64,000 bases of DNA from Puniceicoccus vermicola (GCF_014230055.1 NZ_JACHVA010000138.1:1-64000); one strand, 5' to 3'; counted from the first letter of the stretch, positions 17,784-25,933 are shown. Notes: generated from the letters alone by a model not told the origin. Numbers and translations are program-made.

Positions 17784-18149
17784 TCAATCGTTGAAGGCCA
17801 CTTCCATAGGCTCCCCGTAAGGAACCAAACGAACTACGCGGTTTCCATCCGCGTCAAAGGAACGCTCCACTTGAACGATCTGATGCCAGTCGGGACGCTT
17901 CAGGCCCGCTCCAGCGCGACGGATCAATTCATCCGGCCGATGCGCTTCCGCCAGACGGCTGCTCATGTAGCGGTTCTTGCGCTCGAGGTCCTGCAGGGTC
18001 TTCTCGTGTTCTTCGATCAGGCTAGCGGTCCGGCTGATCTGGCGCTGAATCCAGACCTGCGACAACCCCCCGAGCAACGAAACGGCAAGAAACACCCCGA
18101 GTAAAAGCAGGTTCAAGGGTGGGAGAAATGAGCGTGGAGAAGTTTTCAT
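17784..18149 (-). CDS. ftsL: FtsL-like bitopic division protein
   Basis: A small 121-residue protein with one transmembrane helix (about 13-33) followed by a heptad-rich, probably coiled-coil segment (S-L-I-E-E-H-E-K-T-L-Q-D-L-E-R-K-N, about 43-62) and a short periplasmic tail. The sequence itself is weakly conserved. The call comes from size, topology, the coiled coil and the position between rsmH and the FtsI-type PBP, which is the classical ftsL slot. The start overlaps the rsmH stop as ATGA. FtsL would link FtsQ to the FtsW-FtsI synthase. Confidence 0.8.
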   Translation of the reverse strand: MKTSPRSFLPPLNLLLLGVFLAVSLLGGLSQVWIQRQISRTASLIEEHEKTLQDLERKNRYMSSRLAEAHRPDELIRRAGAGLKRPDWHQIVQVERSFDADGNRVVRLVPYGEPMEVAFND

Positions 18150-19099
18150 GATACAGCGATTTTGACGAGAACCCGGAGCCGGGATGAACGGCTGCGGGGA
18201 TTGTTTTGAATTTCGGTCTCCGTCGGGCGGAGCGGGCGGGTAAAAGGAAGCTTGGCTTCAACCGTCCGCTCTTCCTGCGGACGGGAATCGTTCGCCCCCA
18301 CGGGGCGGCCAGCCCGGGCGCGGAAGAAACGTTTAACGATGCGGTCCTCCAGCGAATGGAAGCTGATGACGGCCATGCGGCCCTCGGGGGCGAGCTTGAG
18401 GAAGCCAGCCGGCAGAGCGCTACGGACGGCGTCCAGTTCACCGTTCACGGCGATGCGGATCCCTTGGAAGCTTCGAGTCGCCGGGTGAAGTCGTCCCCGG
18501 GCGGCAGCCGCAGGCACGGCCGAGCGAATCAGGTCCGCTACGGTTGAGGTGCGGCTGAGCTTTCCGGTTCCGCGAGCGTCGAGAATCGCTCCGACGATGC
18601 GTCGCCAGAACTTTTCCTCCCCGAGGTCGCGAATCGCTTCCACGAGGGAATCTTCCGAAGCGGTTTCCAGAAACTCGGCAGCCGAGATCCCTTGAGTCGG
18701 ATCCATCCGCATGTCGAGAGGAGCGTCGCCCCGAAAGGAGAACCCGCGGTCGACTTCGTCCAATTGGAACGAAGAAACCCCGAGGTCGAAGAGGATGCCG
18801 TCGAAGTCTGACTCCTCCAGGGAGCCGAGATCGCCGAAGTCCATCTTATGAAAGGAGAATCGCCCGGGGAATTCCTCCGCGAAACGCGCAGCCCGCTCCC
18901 CCGCAGCCGGATCACGGTCCAGTGCGGTCAGGTGGTTTGCCGGATTCGCCTCGAGAATGGCACGGGAGTGCCCTCCCCCGCCAAAGGTCGTGTCGAGGAA
19001 GCGGCCGCCACGGTCAGCGCCGAGTCCTTCGATGCATTCCTGCAAGAGGACGGGCTCGTGTCCGGAGGTTTTCATGTTCTGTTCCTGTGCCTCAGACAT
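18146..19099 (-). CDS. rsmH: 16S rRNA m4C1402 methyltransferase RsmH (MraW)
   Basis: SAM-dependent methyltransferase of 317 residues that N4-methylates C1402 in the 16S rRNA decoding centre. Family motifs are H-E-P-V-L-L-Q-E near the N-terminus, the D-T-T-F-G-G-G-G-H-S SAM loop, D-L-G-V-S-S-F-Q-L-D, the P-L-D-M-R-M-D segment, and C-terminal V-I-S-F-H-S-L-E-D-R-I-V-K. The ATG at 19099 overlaps the end of mraZ by eight bases. A second ATG at 19075 (M-K-T-S-G-H-E-P-V-L) is also possible and would leave no overlap. Confidence 0.96.
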   Translation of the reverse strand: MSEAQEQNMKTSGHEPVLLQECIEGLGADRGGRFLDTTFGGGGHSRAILEANPANHLTALDRDPAAGERAARFAEEFPGRFSFHKMDFGDLGSLEESDFDGILFDLGVSSFQLDEVDRGFSFRGDAPLDMRMDPTQGISAAEFLETASEDSLVEAIRDLGEEKFWRRIVGAILDARGTGKLSRTSTVADLIRSAVPAAAARGRLHPATRSFQGIRIAVNGELDAVRSALPAGFLKLAPEGRMAVISFHSLEDRIVKRFFRARAGRPVGANDSRPQEERTVEAKLPFTRPLRPTETEIQNNPRSRSSRLRVLVKIAVS

Positions 19100-19541
19100 T
19101 GATCTGCTTCAGGATGCGGTTCATGAGGTCCGGATCGTTGAGATCCGTGCTTTCGTACTTCTCGGCGGAATGGATGCTGAAGTAGCTGAAGTTCCCGACG
19201 AGAACGGCTTTTTTTCCGATCCCCGCGTGGGAGATCAGCTTGTCGTTCAGATTGATGCGCCCCTGCTTGTCGCAGCCGAAGGAGTGCGCCATCGAACCGA
19301 GTTGGGTAATGAGCTTCTGACCTTCGGCATCGCCGAGGCTGATCTTGGAAACTTGCTCCTCGAAGCGGTCGATCATCTTCGGCGGGTAAACCGTAATGAA
19401 ACCACCGGGATTCGGGAGGGCCAGATACACTTCGGCATCGTCTCCCTGAAACCGCCACTTGGACGGAATCGTGAGACGACCTTTCGCGTCAACGGAGTGC
19501 GAAAACTCCCCGACGTAAAAAGCTCTTTCTGCCGCGACCAT
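19092..19541 (-). CDS. mraZ: Transcriptional regulator MraZ
   Basis: First gene of the dcw operon (149 residues). MraZ is an AbrB-like double-SpoVT fold protein that forms rings and represses its own operon. Motifs seen are H-S-V-D-A-K-G-R-L-T-I-P near residues 14-25 and, in the second half, C-D-K-Q-G-R-I-N-L, matching the paired D-x-K-G-R signatures of the family. The leader contains several phased copies of the MraZ recognition element (separate entry), which fits autoregulation. Confidence 0.95.
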   Translation of the reverse strand: MVAAERAFYVGEFSHSVDAKGRLTIPSKWRFQGDDAEVYLALPNPGGFITVYPPKMIDRFEEQVSKISLGDAEGQKLITQLGSMAHSFGCDKQGRINLNDKLISHAGIGKKAVLVGNFSYFSIHSAEKYESTDLNDPDLMNRILKQINV

Positions 19542-19555
19542 TTATTTCCCTAGGA

Positions 19556-19608
19556 ACCCATTAAAAACCGATTTGCCCCATTTCTCCCCACTTTGCCCCA
19601 CCTGTCAA
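19556..19608 (-). promoter_or_regulatory. MraZ operator boxes and candidate promoter of the dcw operon
   Basis: Read on the minus strand just upstream of mraZ, TGGGG occurs three times at exact 10-base steps (plus-strand 19596-19600, 19586-19590 and 19576-19580). A fourth TGGGT at 19556-19560 falls on the same 10-base grid, with one step skipped. This is the TGGGN-N5-TGGGN arrangement known to bind MraZ. A consensus TTGACA (plus-strand 19603-19608) immediately precedes the first box, so repression would cover the promoter. The -10 box is poor. The remainder of the mraZ-lpxA divergent gap (19609-19874) shows nothing further that I can assign. Confidence 0.75.
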
Positions 19609-19874
19609 CACATTTGCACCCCTCAGAACCCCCAAGTTATTCACAATTCAGGGTATCCAGATGCCCCTCAGACCGGCCTTAAGAAACTCTACTCGAGTAT
19701 CTTACAGATAAATGAACAGGTCTGTCTGGTCGCGGTGGGGCGTTCCCCCACCCATTCCCCACCACCGACGCCCAACCGAGCGGCAGAATGGCGAACGAAT
19801 CTTCCAACCGAGTCCCGCATGATGGCGTCATCTCTTTCCTTGCGCAGAGAATCCTCCCGACTTACGGTCGCCGC

Positions 19875-20648
19875 ATGATTCATCCGACAGCGATCGTCGA
19901 CGAACGAGCAGTCTTAGGAGAAGGGGTCGAGATCGGCCCTTTCTGCATTGTGGAAGGAGCAGTCGAAATCGGGGATCGGACCCACCTGGCCCCGAATGCC
20001 ATTATTCGGAAGAACACCCGGATCGGAGCGGATTGTAAAATCGACTCCTTTTCAGTGATCGGTGGCGAGCCCAACTATCTCGGCTTCGACCCGGCCACGC
20101 CTTCCGGAGTCACTCTCGGCGACCGCTGCGTCATCCGTGAATCCGTGACCATCCACCGATCCATCCACGCCGATACCCATACGACGGTCGGCGACGAGGT
20201 CTTCATGATGGCCAATTCCCATCTCGGACACGACTGCATCATCGGAGATCGTGTGGTTATGGCCAACACGAGCGCGATGGCGGGCCATGTCACGGTCGGA
20301 AACGATACTTTTTTTGGCGGGGGCGCGATGGTCCACCAGTTCGCCCGGATTGGCGAAGGGGCGATGGTCGCCGGACTGTCCCGCATCACCCGGGATATTG
20401 GCCCCTTCATCCTCGTCGGGGAGCGGGACGAGATCAGCGGCCTCAATCTTATCGGCCTCCGCCGCCGAAAGGTCCCGACCGAGACAATCCGGGAGCTCAA
20501 GCATTTGTATCACGCCATCCTTCGGAGCAAAGGGAACCCCATCGAGAACGCGGCCCAACAAACCCGCCCTTCCAGTCCCGAGGCCCGGACCTTCCAGGAA
20601 TTCTTTATTTCAAGCAAAAGAGGATATGCCAAAAACGTCGTCGCCTGA
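19875..20648 (+). CDS. lpxA: UDP-GlcNAc O-acyltransferase LpxA
   Basis: First enzyme of lipid A synthesis, 257 residues from the ATG at 19875. It opens M-I-H-P-T-A-I-V-D-E and continues in hexapeptide repeats of a left-handed beta helix (about 1-190), followed by the helical C-terminal domain. The catalytic His lies in the segment A-N-S-H-L-G-H-D-C, and the G-L-N-x-I-G-L-x-R-R motif (about 194-203) is diagnostic for LpxA. An upstream in-frame ATG at 19788 would add 29 residues unrelated to the family. The gene implies a lipid A outer membrane. No lpxC, lpxD or fabZ is next to it. Confidence 0.95.
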   Translation: MIHPTAIVDERAVLGEGVEIGPFCIVEGAVEIGDRTHLAPNAIIRKNTRIGADCKIDSFSVIGGEPNYLGFDPATPSGVTLGDRCVIRESVTIHRSIHADTHTTVGDEVFMMANSHLGHDCIIGDRVVMANTSAMAGHVTVGNDTFFGGGAMVHQFARIGEGAMVAGLSRITRDIGPFILVGERDEISGLNLIGLRRRKVPTETIRELKHLYHAILRSKGNPIENAAQQTRPSSPEARTFQEFFISSKRGYAKNVVA

Positions 20649-21645
20649 GATTGAAACGCAACCCAAGCCACAGGAGGCCGCCGACCGGCCCCTGCCAAAA
20701 CCGATCGCCATTACCGGTGGAGACCCGGCAGGCATCGGACCCGAGATCGTCGAGGCCTGGTGGGAGAAGCAAACTTCGAATTTCACGGACTACGTCTTCG
20801 TCGGCCCTCCGGACTGGCTGACCCGACTCAACCACATCCGTCCGGTGCGCGGAGTGGAGATCGGACGAACTGGCACTACCCCCGGCCGCCCTACCCTCGA
20901 AACAGCCCGGACGGCCTACGGCTGCCTTGAGTCCGTCGCCAATGGCTGCCTCGTCGGCTCCTATAGTGGAGTCGTCACCGCACCTGTCAGCAAGTCCTGG
21001 CTCGCCAAAGCTGGCTTTCCCCATCCGGGACAAACCGAATTTTTCGCCGAACGCTGGGGTGGCGATCCGACCATGGCCTTCGCCGGAGGGCGGATGCGGG
21101 TCGCTCTCGTCACTTGGCACATTCCGATTCGGGAGGTCCCGCAGGCGATCAGCCGGGCCAACTTGGTCCGCACGATCCGCCATGCCGCGATCCTCGCCCG
21201 AGCCACCGCCGATCTCCAAGAACCGCGCATTGGAGTCTGTGGGCTCAATCCCCATGCGGGTGAAAATGGTGTCCTCGGTCTTGAAGAGAGAGATTTCATC
21301 GATCCGATTCTCGCAGAACTGCAGCCGGAATTTCCCGGTCTCTCCGAGTGCCTGCCAGCCGACACCCTCTTCCTCCGCCACTTGGAGGGCGAATTCGATG
21401 TGGTCGTCGCGCTCTATCACGATCAGGGGCTGGGGCCGTTAAAGACAGTCGACTTTGATTCGGCGGTCAACGTCACCCTCGGCCTCCCCTATGTCCGGAC
21501 CAGCCCCGACCACGGGACGGCCTTCGCCCTCGCGGGCCATCGCGAGGCCTCCCCTCAAAGCTTTTGCAACTCCGTTCATCTCGCCCGGCTCCTCATCACC
21601 CACCGCGAGGATCAGGGGGACTCCGCCACCGCGACGCAAGAATGA
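20626..21645 (+). CDS. pdxA: 4-hydroxythreonine-4-phosphate dehydrogenase PdxA
   Basis: NAD-dependent enzyme (339 residues) of pyridoxal phosphate synthesis. The I-T-G-G-D-P-A-G-I-G-P-E-I motif follows a roughly 27-residue polar N-terminus. T-A-P-V-S-K near the middle, G-L-N-P-H-A-G-E and Y-H-D-Q-G-L-G-P-L-K carry the metal-binding His residues, and T-S-P-D-H-G-T lies at the C-terminus. The ATG at 20626 has GAGG just upstream and overlaps lpxA by 23 bases. The stop overlaps truA as ATGA. Confidence 0.93.
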   Translation: MPKTSSPEIETQPKPQEAADRPLPKPIAITGGDPAGIGPEIVEAWWEKQTSNFTDYVFVGPPDWLTRLNHIRPVRGVEIGRTGTTPGRPTLETARTAYGCLESVANGCLVGSYSGVVTAPVSKSWLAKAGFPHPGQTEFFAERWGGDPTMAFAGGRMRVALVTWHIPIREVPQAISRANLVRTIRHAAILARATADLQEPRIGVCGLNPHAGENGVLGLEERDFIDPILAELQPEFPGLSECLPADTLFLRHLEGEFDVVVALYHDQGLGPLKTVDFDSAVNVTLGLPYVRTSPDHGTAFALAGHREASPQSFCNSVHLARLLITHREDQGDSATATQE

Positions 21646-22394
21646 GCCGCTGGAAGGCCATCTGCTCCTACGACGGGACTGATTTCACCGGTTGGCAGAG
21701 TCAGTCGACCCGGGATGCGGTTCAGGATTTTCTCGAGCACGCTCTCAGCCTGGTCCTCCGCAAGCCGATCCGGATCCACGGCGCCGGGCGGACCGATGCG
21801 GGAGTTCACGCGCGGGGCCAGTGCTTTCATTTCGACCACGACTGGAAACATCCGGGTGAGGCCCTCGTCCGAGCCATCAATACAAAACTTCCGGGAACGG
21901 TTCGACTCGTGACGGTGGAGCGCGTCTCCGATGACTTTCACGCTCGCTTCTCCGCCCGGGGGAAACGCTATGAATACCGTTTCAGCGAGAATCCCGCGAC
22001 CCCATTCTCGATCCGCTACCGGTGGAACCTTCCAGGAAGCTTTGACCCGGGCAAGGTGGTCCCGGTTCTCCCCGTTCTGGCCGGATCCCACGATTTCACC
22101 GCCTTCGCCGGAAAGGTCATCGACGCGGAGAACCCGGTGAAGACGCTAAAGGTCCCCGAGTTGATTGATGAGGGCGGCGGAGATTGGATCCTCCGCGTCG
22201 AAGGCAACGGTTTCCTCTATCGCATGGTCCGCTCCCTGGCGGGTACTTTGGTACGGGTCGCCTCCGGAAAACTTGCCCCCGCGCGAATCGGGGCCCTCCT
22301 CGAAGAAAAGCAACGGACTCCCGAGGTCCATACCGCTCCCGCCTGCGGTCTCTTTCTCGACGAGGTATTCTATGAGGAGGATGACCTCTCCTAA
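21642..22394 (+). CDS. truA: tRNA pseudouridine synthase TruA
   Basis: Makes pseudouridine at positions 38-40 of tRNA anticodon arms (250 residues). Motifs are Y-D-G-T-D-F-x-G-W-Q-x-Q near the N-terminus, the catalytic Asp segment G-A-G-R-T-D-A-G-V-H-A, F-x-A-R-F-x-A-x-x-K-R-Y-x-Y, and the closing G-N-G-F-L-Y-R-M-V-R. The start overlaps the pdxA stop (ATGA), which selects this ATG over the longer open frame. Confidence 0.96.
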   Translation: MSRWKAICSYDGTDFTGWQSQSTRDAVQDFLEHALSLVLRKPIRIHGAGRTDAGVHARGQCFHFDHDWKHPGEALVRAINTKLPGTVRLVTVERVSDDFHARFSARGKRYEYRFSENPATPFSIRYRWNLPGSFDPGKVVPVLPVLAGSHDFTAFAGKVIDAENPVKTLKVPELIDEGGGDWILRVEGNGFLYRMVRSLAGTLVRVASGKLAPARIGALLEEKQRTPEVHTAPACGLFLDEVFYEEDDLS

Positions 22395-23136
22395 GCTCCA
22401 GAAATCCGCCTTCTCCCACTGGGCCAAGTCTCTGCTGGACCTCTTCTATCCCCGCAATTGCCTCCTTTCCGGAGAACCCCTCGGCGACGGCGAGTTTCTC
22501 TACCTGACCGACTGGGTTTCCCGCCGCTTGCCCGTCATCCGCGATCCCCGCTGCCCCGTCTGTGGGCACCCGTTCTTCGGCGATATTGAAGAGAGCCCCG
22601 TCTGCCAACATTGCGAAAACCTGCGCCCCGTTTTCCGCCAAGGCCGCTGTGGCTACCTTCTCAAACGGGATACTCGGACAATTCTTCACTCCTTTAAATA
22701 TCGCAAGAAGGCCTATCTGGCCCCGGACATCGCCCTCCTTCTCGCCAAGGCCCCCGGCTTCCTCGAATTTATTCAGGATGCGGTGATCGTCCCAGTCCCC
22801 CTCCACCCGAGAAAACTCCGGAAGAGGGGCTTTAACCAGACCGAAGAGATTCTCCGTCACCTCGAACCCCATGTGCCCGGAGGACTCAATATCCGTCCAC
22901 TGCTTCAAAGGCTCGTCGACAACGATTCACAGACGCGGGCCGATCGGCAGGAGCGGATGAAACGCGTGAAAGGAGCCTTTGGGATCGCTCCCAACGCAGA
23001 GATCCCCGATTCTCAGACTCGCTGCCTCATCTTTGACGACGTTTTCACCACCGGAGCGACTCTCAATACCTGTGCTCAAATCCTTAACAAAGCGGGAATT
23101 CGGCAAATTGATGTCGCTGCCTTTGCACATGGATAA
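22372..23136 (+). CDS. comF: ComF-family phosphoribosyltransferase-like protein
   Basis: A 254-residue protein of the ComF/GntX family. An N-terminal double zinc-finger (C-P-V-C ... C-Q-H-C, about 60-83) is followed by a type I phosphoribosyltransferase fold with the P-V-P-L-H-P-R-K segment, the R-G-F-N-Q motif and the PRPP loop L-I-F-D-D-V-F-T-T-G-A-T near residue 224. ComF helps DNA uptake during transformation in some bacteria. In others the role is unclear. Two ATGs are close (22372 and 22381). The first has an AGG at usable distance and is chosen. It overlaps truA. Confidence 0.88.
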   Translation: MRRMTSPKLQKSAFSHWAKSLLDLFYPRNCLLSGEPLGDGEFLYLTDWVSRRLPVIRDPRCPVCGHPFFGDIEESPVCQHCENLRPVFRQGRCGYLLKRDTRTILHSFKYRKKAYLAPDIALLLAKAPGFLEFIQDAVIVPVPLHPRKLRKRGFNQTEEILRHLEPHVPGGLNIRPLLQRLVDNDSQTRADRQERMKRVKGAFGIAPNAEIPDSQTRCLIFDDVFTTGATLNTCAQILNKAGIRQIDVAAFAHG

Positions 23137-23199
23137 AAAATTCCTCGCCTCGAAAAGCCGCCGTCGTCTAGCGTAGTAAGTTAATCCTTTCCCTAATAC

Positions 23200-24069
23200 A
23201 TGGCACTTTTCAGCAAACCGAACTATTCCCGAGTCACCGTTAATCGCAAGGACATCCCCAAGGGGCTGTGGACGAAATGTCCAAAATCCGGCGAAATCAT
23301 CTATAATAAGGAGCTCGAGCAGAACCTGATGGTGGTGCCCAAGAGCGGCTACCACTTTCCACTTCCCGCGCCAGCCCGCATTGATTCTCTGATCGACGAG
23401 GGGACCTGGGAAGAAAAAGACAACGATCTGGTATCGGTCGATCCTCTTCAGTTCCGTGGCCCCTCCTCCTCCTATCCGGAGAAGCTGGAGCAGTATCAGA
23501 AAAAGACTCAGCTGAAGGACGCCGTTCTCTCGGGTCACGGTGAACTCTCCGGGATTCCGGTGAACCTGGCCGTCATGGATTTCCGTTTCCTTGGTGCCTC
23601 CATGGGTTCGGTAGTCGGAGAAAAGATCACCCGTGCGATTGAACGTGGGCTCGATGAGAAAACCCCGGTCATTATCGTCTCCACATCCGGTGGAGCCCGC
23701 ATGTACGAAGGGATTCTCAGCCTCATGCAAATGGCCAAGACCAGCGCCGCTCTCGGCAGACTCGCCGAAGCCCGCCTGCCCTACATTTCTATCCTGACCA
23801 ATCCCACGATGGCTGGCGTCATGGCCAGCTTCGCCTCATTGGGAGACCTGATCGTCGCTGAACCCGCAGCCCTAGTCGGTTTTGCCGGTCCTCGCGTCAT
23901 CAAGGAAACCACGCAGCAAGACCTACCGCCCGGCTTCCAAACCTCCGAATTCCTTCTCGATCACGGGCTGATTGACCAAATCATCCCCCGTCTAGAGATG
24001 AAGGCCCGTCTCACCCACTTCCTCACCGCCTTCACCGGCCGGAAGCTCGAAGAGACCGCCGCCTCCTAA
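23200..24069 (+). CDS. accD: Acetyl-CoA carboxylase carboxyltransferase beta subunit, zinc site degraded
   Basis: Beta subunit of the carboxyltransferase that makes malonyl-CoA for fatty-acid synthesis (289 residues). The carboxyltransferase (crotonase-type) core is intact: [25 protein letters not shown] and the G-F-A-G-P-R-V-I motif near residue 228. The N-terminal zinc ribbon normally has four Cys at 27, 30, 46 and 49. Here they read Cys27, Ser30, Val46 and Ser49, while the sequence around them is still recognisable. The partner accA is not in the window. The gene follows comF by 63 bases. Confidence 0.93.
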   Translation: MALFSKPNYSRVTVNRKDIPKGLWTKCPKSGEIIYNKELEQNLMVVPKSGYHFPLPAPARIDSLIDEGTWEEKDNDLVSVDPLQFRGPSSSYPEKLEQYQKKTQLKDAVLSGHGELSGIPVNLAVMDFRFLGASMGSVVGEKITRAIERGLDEKTPVIIVSTSGGARMYEGILSLMQMAKTSAALGRLAEARLPYISILTNPTMAGVMASFASLGDLIVAEPAALVGFAGPRVIKETTQQDLPPGFQTSEFLLDHGLIDQIIPRLEMKARLTHFLTAFTGRKLEETAAS

Positions 24070-24094
24070 AAAAGGCTTCAGAGAAAAAGCGTAC

Positions 24095-24113
24095 CACAGG
24101 CTGCCAGCCTGTG
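24095..24113. repeat. Short palindromic repeat, copy 1
   Basis: CACAGGCTGCCAGCCTGTG, an 8-base inverted repeat with a 3-base centre, lies 26 bases after accD. The same 19-mer occurs at 24184-24202 and, in the opposite orientation, at 55313-55331, always between genes. It may be a REP-type unit or may act as a hairpin at transcript ends. Confidence 0.7.
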
Positions 24114-24183
24114 CGTTCATCACAGGGCGAACCAACCCTCCGAAAAGTTCTAGCCGCTGAACAGGCCAGCCGAGGAAAAGTAC

Positions 24184-24202
24184 CACAGGCTGCCAGCCTG
24201 TG
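24184..24202. repeat. Short palindromic repeat, copy 2
   Basis: Identical to the 19-base palindrome at 24095-24113 and in the same orientation. Both copies are preceded by TAC (TACCACAGG). It lies between the convergent accD and the small membrane-protein gene, so hairpins could form in transcripts from either side. Confidence 0.7.
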
Positions 24203-24308
24203 AGGATTCCTCCAAAGGATCCCTTCATCTCGGGGGAGACCTCCTTCCCCTCCGCGCGGAGCGTCAACTCTTCGCGAGCCTCTCAGGGGATACGCTGAAA
24301 CCCAGTCC

Positions 24309-24704
24309 TCAACCCAAAGCTTCCAGCCGCTCCTGCAACTTCCGGATCCTCTTCGAATTCTTCGCAAAGATCACCGCGGCGACCGCAAACAGGCAGAGAC
24401 CGAATCCAATGCAGAAGATTGAGGAAAACGAGAATGAATTCAGAAATCCTCGAGAGCTCCCTTCGGAGTTTTCCTGGACCCGACGGACGGTCTCAAACCC
24501 GATGATCTGAACAAACAGACCAAACCCGACCAGCGGGAGACAAAGACGCATCCGCCAGTCTCCGAGGCTCTGCTTCTCCTCCTCCAGCCACTGACGCTCC
24601 GACATCCCCGACTGATCCCCGTCAAAGGTGTCACCCGAAGACGTTTTCAGCTCCTTCAGAATTTGCTTCTGTTGCAGTTCGGTGTGCGGATCTCCGTAGC
24701 TCAT
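24309..24704 (-). CDS. Small membrane protein of unknown function
   Basis: A 131-residue protein that I do not recognise. It has a polar, acidic N-terminal half and two hydrophobic segments (about 54-72 and 92-112). A short basic coiled-coil-like tail (K-N-S-K-R-I-R-K-L-Q-E-R-L-E) ends it. The topology suggests an inner-membrane hairpin with both ends in the cytoplasm. It stands alone between accD (convergent) and the fumarylacetoacetase-family gene (divergent). Confidence 0.65.
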   Translation of the reverse strand: MSYGDPHTELQQKQILKELKTSSGDTFDGDQSGMSERQWLEEEKQSLGDWRMRLCLPLVGFGLFVQIIGFETVRRVQENSEGSSRGFLNSFSFSSIFCIGFGLCLFAVAAVIFAKNSKRIRKLQERLEALG

Positions 24705-24808
24705 AAACTGATCCTATGCGAATTCCTCCCTGCGGCAAGCTTGAGTGCGAAACTCGTCCCTGAGCAAAGATGTTTGAAAGCCCGGCGGGATGGCGTCAGT
24801 TTTGCGTT

Positions 24809-25603
24809 ATGAGAATCGCGAGAATCCTTACGGTCGGCGGCCCGACTTATGCAGTTCAACACGCCGGGGGAGGATTTTCCCGACTCGAAGGAGACCTCTT
24901 CGGAGATCTACACGATACGGGAGAAGCGATCGAAGGCTCACTCCTCACCCCGCTCGTTCCCCCGACCATCTACTGTATCGGACTCAACTACCGGGCCCAC
25001 GCCGAAGAGACCGGGAAAAAAGTGCCGGAGTTTCCTGTCGTCTTCATGAAATCCCCAACCGCCCTGCAGCACCCGGAAAAGCCGATTATCCTCCCTGACG
25101 AATCCGTCACCCAGACCGTCGACTACGAAGCTGAGCTCACCGTCATTATTGGGAAGGACTGCAAGAACGTCTCGCGCGAGAAAGCCCTCGAGGTAGTCTT
25201 CGGCTACACTTGCTCCAACGACGTCAGTGCCCGCAATTGGCAAACCCCACGCGGAGGGGGACAGTTTTGCCGGGCCAAGACTTTCGACACCTTCTGCCCT
25301 CTCGGCCCCGTAATCGTCACCGCAGACGAAATACGAGATCCGGGACAACTCCGGCTCTCGACCACTCTGAATGGAAAGACCATGCAGGACTCCAAAACCG
25401 AGGACCTAATTTTTGACGTCCCAGCCCTCATCGAATTCTTGAGTAAGGATACCACCCTCGCCGCCGGAACCATTATTCTCACCGGCACCCCTCAGGGAGT
25501 TGGGGTCGCGCGGGATCCAGCCGTCTACCTCAAGGATGGAGATGTCGTCGAAATTTCAATCGAAGGAATCGGCTCCCTCCGGAATCCCGTTCAGGCCAAT
25601 TAA
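24809..25603 (+). CDS. Fumarylacetoacetate hydrolase-family protein
   Basis: A 264-residue FAH-fold enzyme. Motifs are I-G-L-N-Y-R-A-H-A-E-E and P-V-V-F-M-K-S-P-T-A, the metal-binding D-Y-E-A-E-L-T-V-I-I-G-K, G-Y-T-C-S-N-D-V-S-A-R, and the C-terminal T-G-T-P-Q-G-V-G-V-A-R. Close relatives act as acylpyruvases, 2-hydroxyhepta-dienedioate isomerases or oxaloacetate decarboxylases, so the substrate cannot be named. The ATG at 24809 is chosen because the earlier in-frame start adds 13 residues unlike the family. Confidence 0.88.
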   Translation: MRIARILTVGGPTYAVQHAGGGFSRLEGDLFGDLHDTGEAIEGSLLTPLVPPTIYCIGLNYRAHAEETGKKVPEFPVVFMKSPTALQHPEKPIILPDESVTQTVDYEAELTVIIGKDCKNVSREKALEVVFGYTCSNDVSARNWQTPRGGGQFCRAKTFDTFCPLGPVIVTADEIRDPGQLRLSTTLNGKTMQDSKTEDLIFDVPALIEFLSKDTTLAAGTIILTGTPQGVGVARDPAVYLKDGDVVEISIEGIGSLRNPVQAN

Positions 25604-25629
25604 TCGCGAAACTGGCACCTACTCTGACG

Positions 25630-25652
25630 ACGACGGGGAGCTTTGTTCTCTC
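25630..25652 (+). repeat. 23-bp direct repeat flanking the MITE-like element, left copy
   Basis: The 23 bases from ACGACGGGGAGC to TTCTCTC directly abut the left end of the element at 25653. A copy with one mismatch lies at 25934-25956, nine bases after the right end. No equivalent flanks the second element at 44267. Confidence 0.7.
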
Positions 25653-25924
25653 ATACCGAATTTAGTAAGTTTTGACCGTTATGGTGCAGCGCAGAATCGA
25701 AGCAGCGCAAGGCGCAGGGATCGGATTCGTATCGAGATACGCTCCGATCCCTGCAACGCCGCGACCTTCGATTCTGGGCGCATCCCCCCTGGGACGGGCG
25801 GGAAATGAGCCTGAGCAGCGTTAGCCCAAATGGCACGGGTCGCAGACCCACCTCCAACTGGGCCGCCTCGCTCAGACTCATTTCCCATCCCGCCATAACT
25901 ATCAAAACTTCCTAAATTCGGTAT
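25653..25924 (-). mobile_element. MITE-like structured repeat, copy A (272 bp)
   Basis: Non-coding element with terminal inverted repeats of about 22 bases (ATACCGAATTTAG at one end, its complement at the other). A near-identical copy in inverted orientation lies at 44267-44536. Inside are two large imperfect hairpins. One has GGGAAATGAG arms and a GGGTC-TGC-GACCC tip. The other has AGAATCGAAG arms, a GCAGGGATCGGA middle and a CGTATC-TC-GATACG tip. TA is present at both outer ends in both copies, compatible with a TA target duplication as in IS630/Tc1-type elements (inference). It carries no transposase. It occupies most of the gap between the FAH-family gene and purH. Confidence 0.8.
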
Positions 25925-25933
25925 TATCTGGCC

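Noticed and set aside
25651-25905. An 84-codon frame inside the MITE-like element, with a similar one in the second copy (44286-44510)
   Set aside because: The similarity simply follows from the repeat. The products are Arg-rich and the two copies diverge at the C-terminus, so it is a structured non-coding element.
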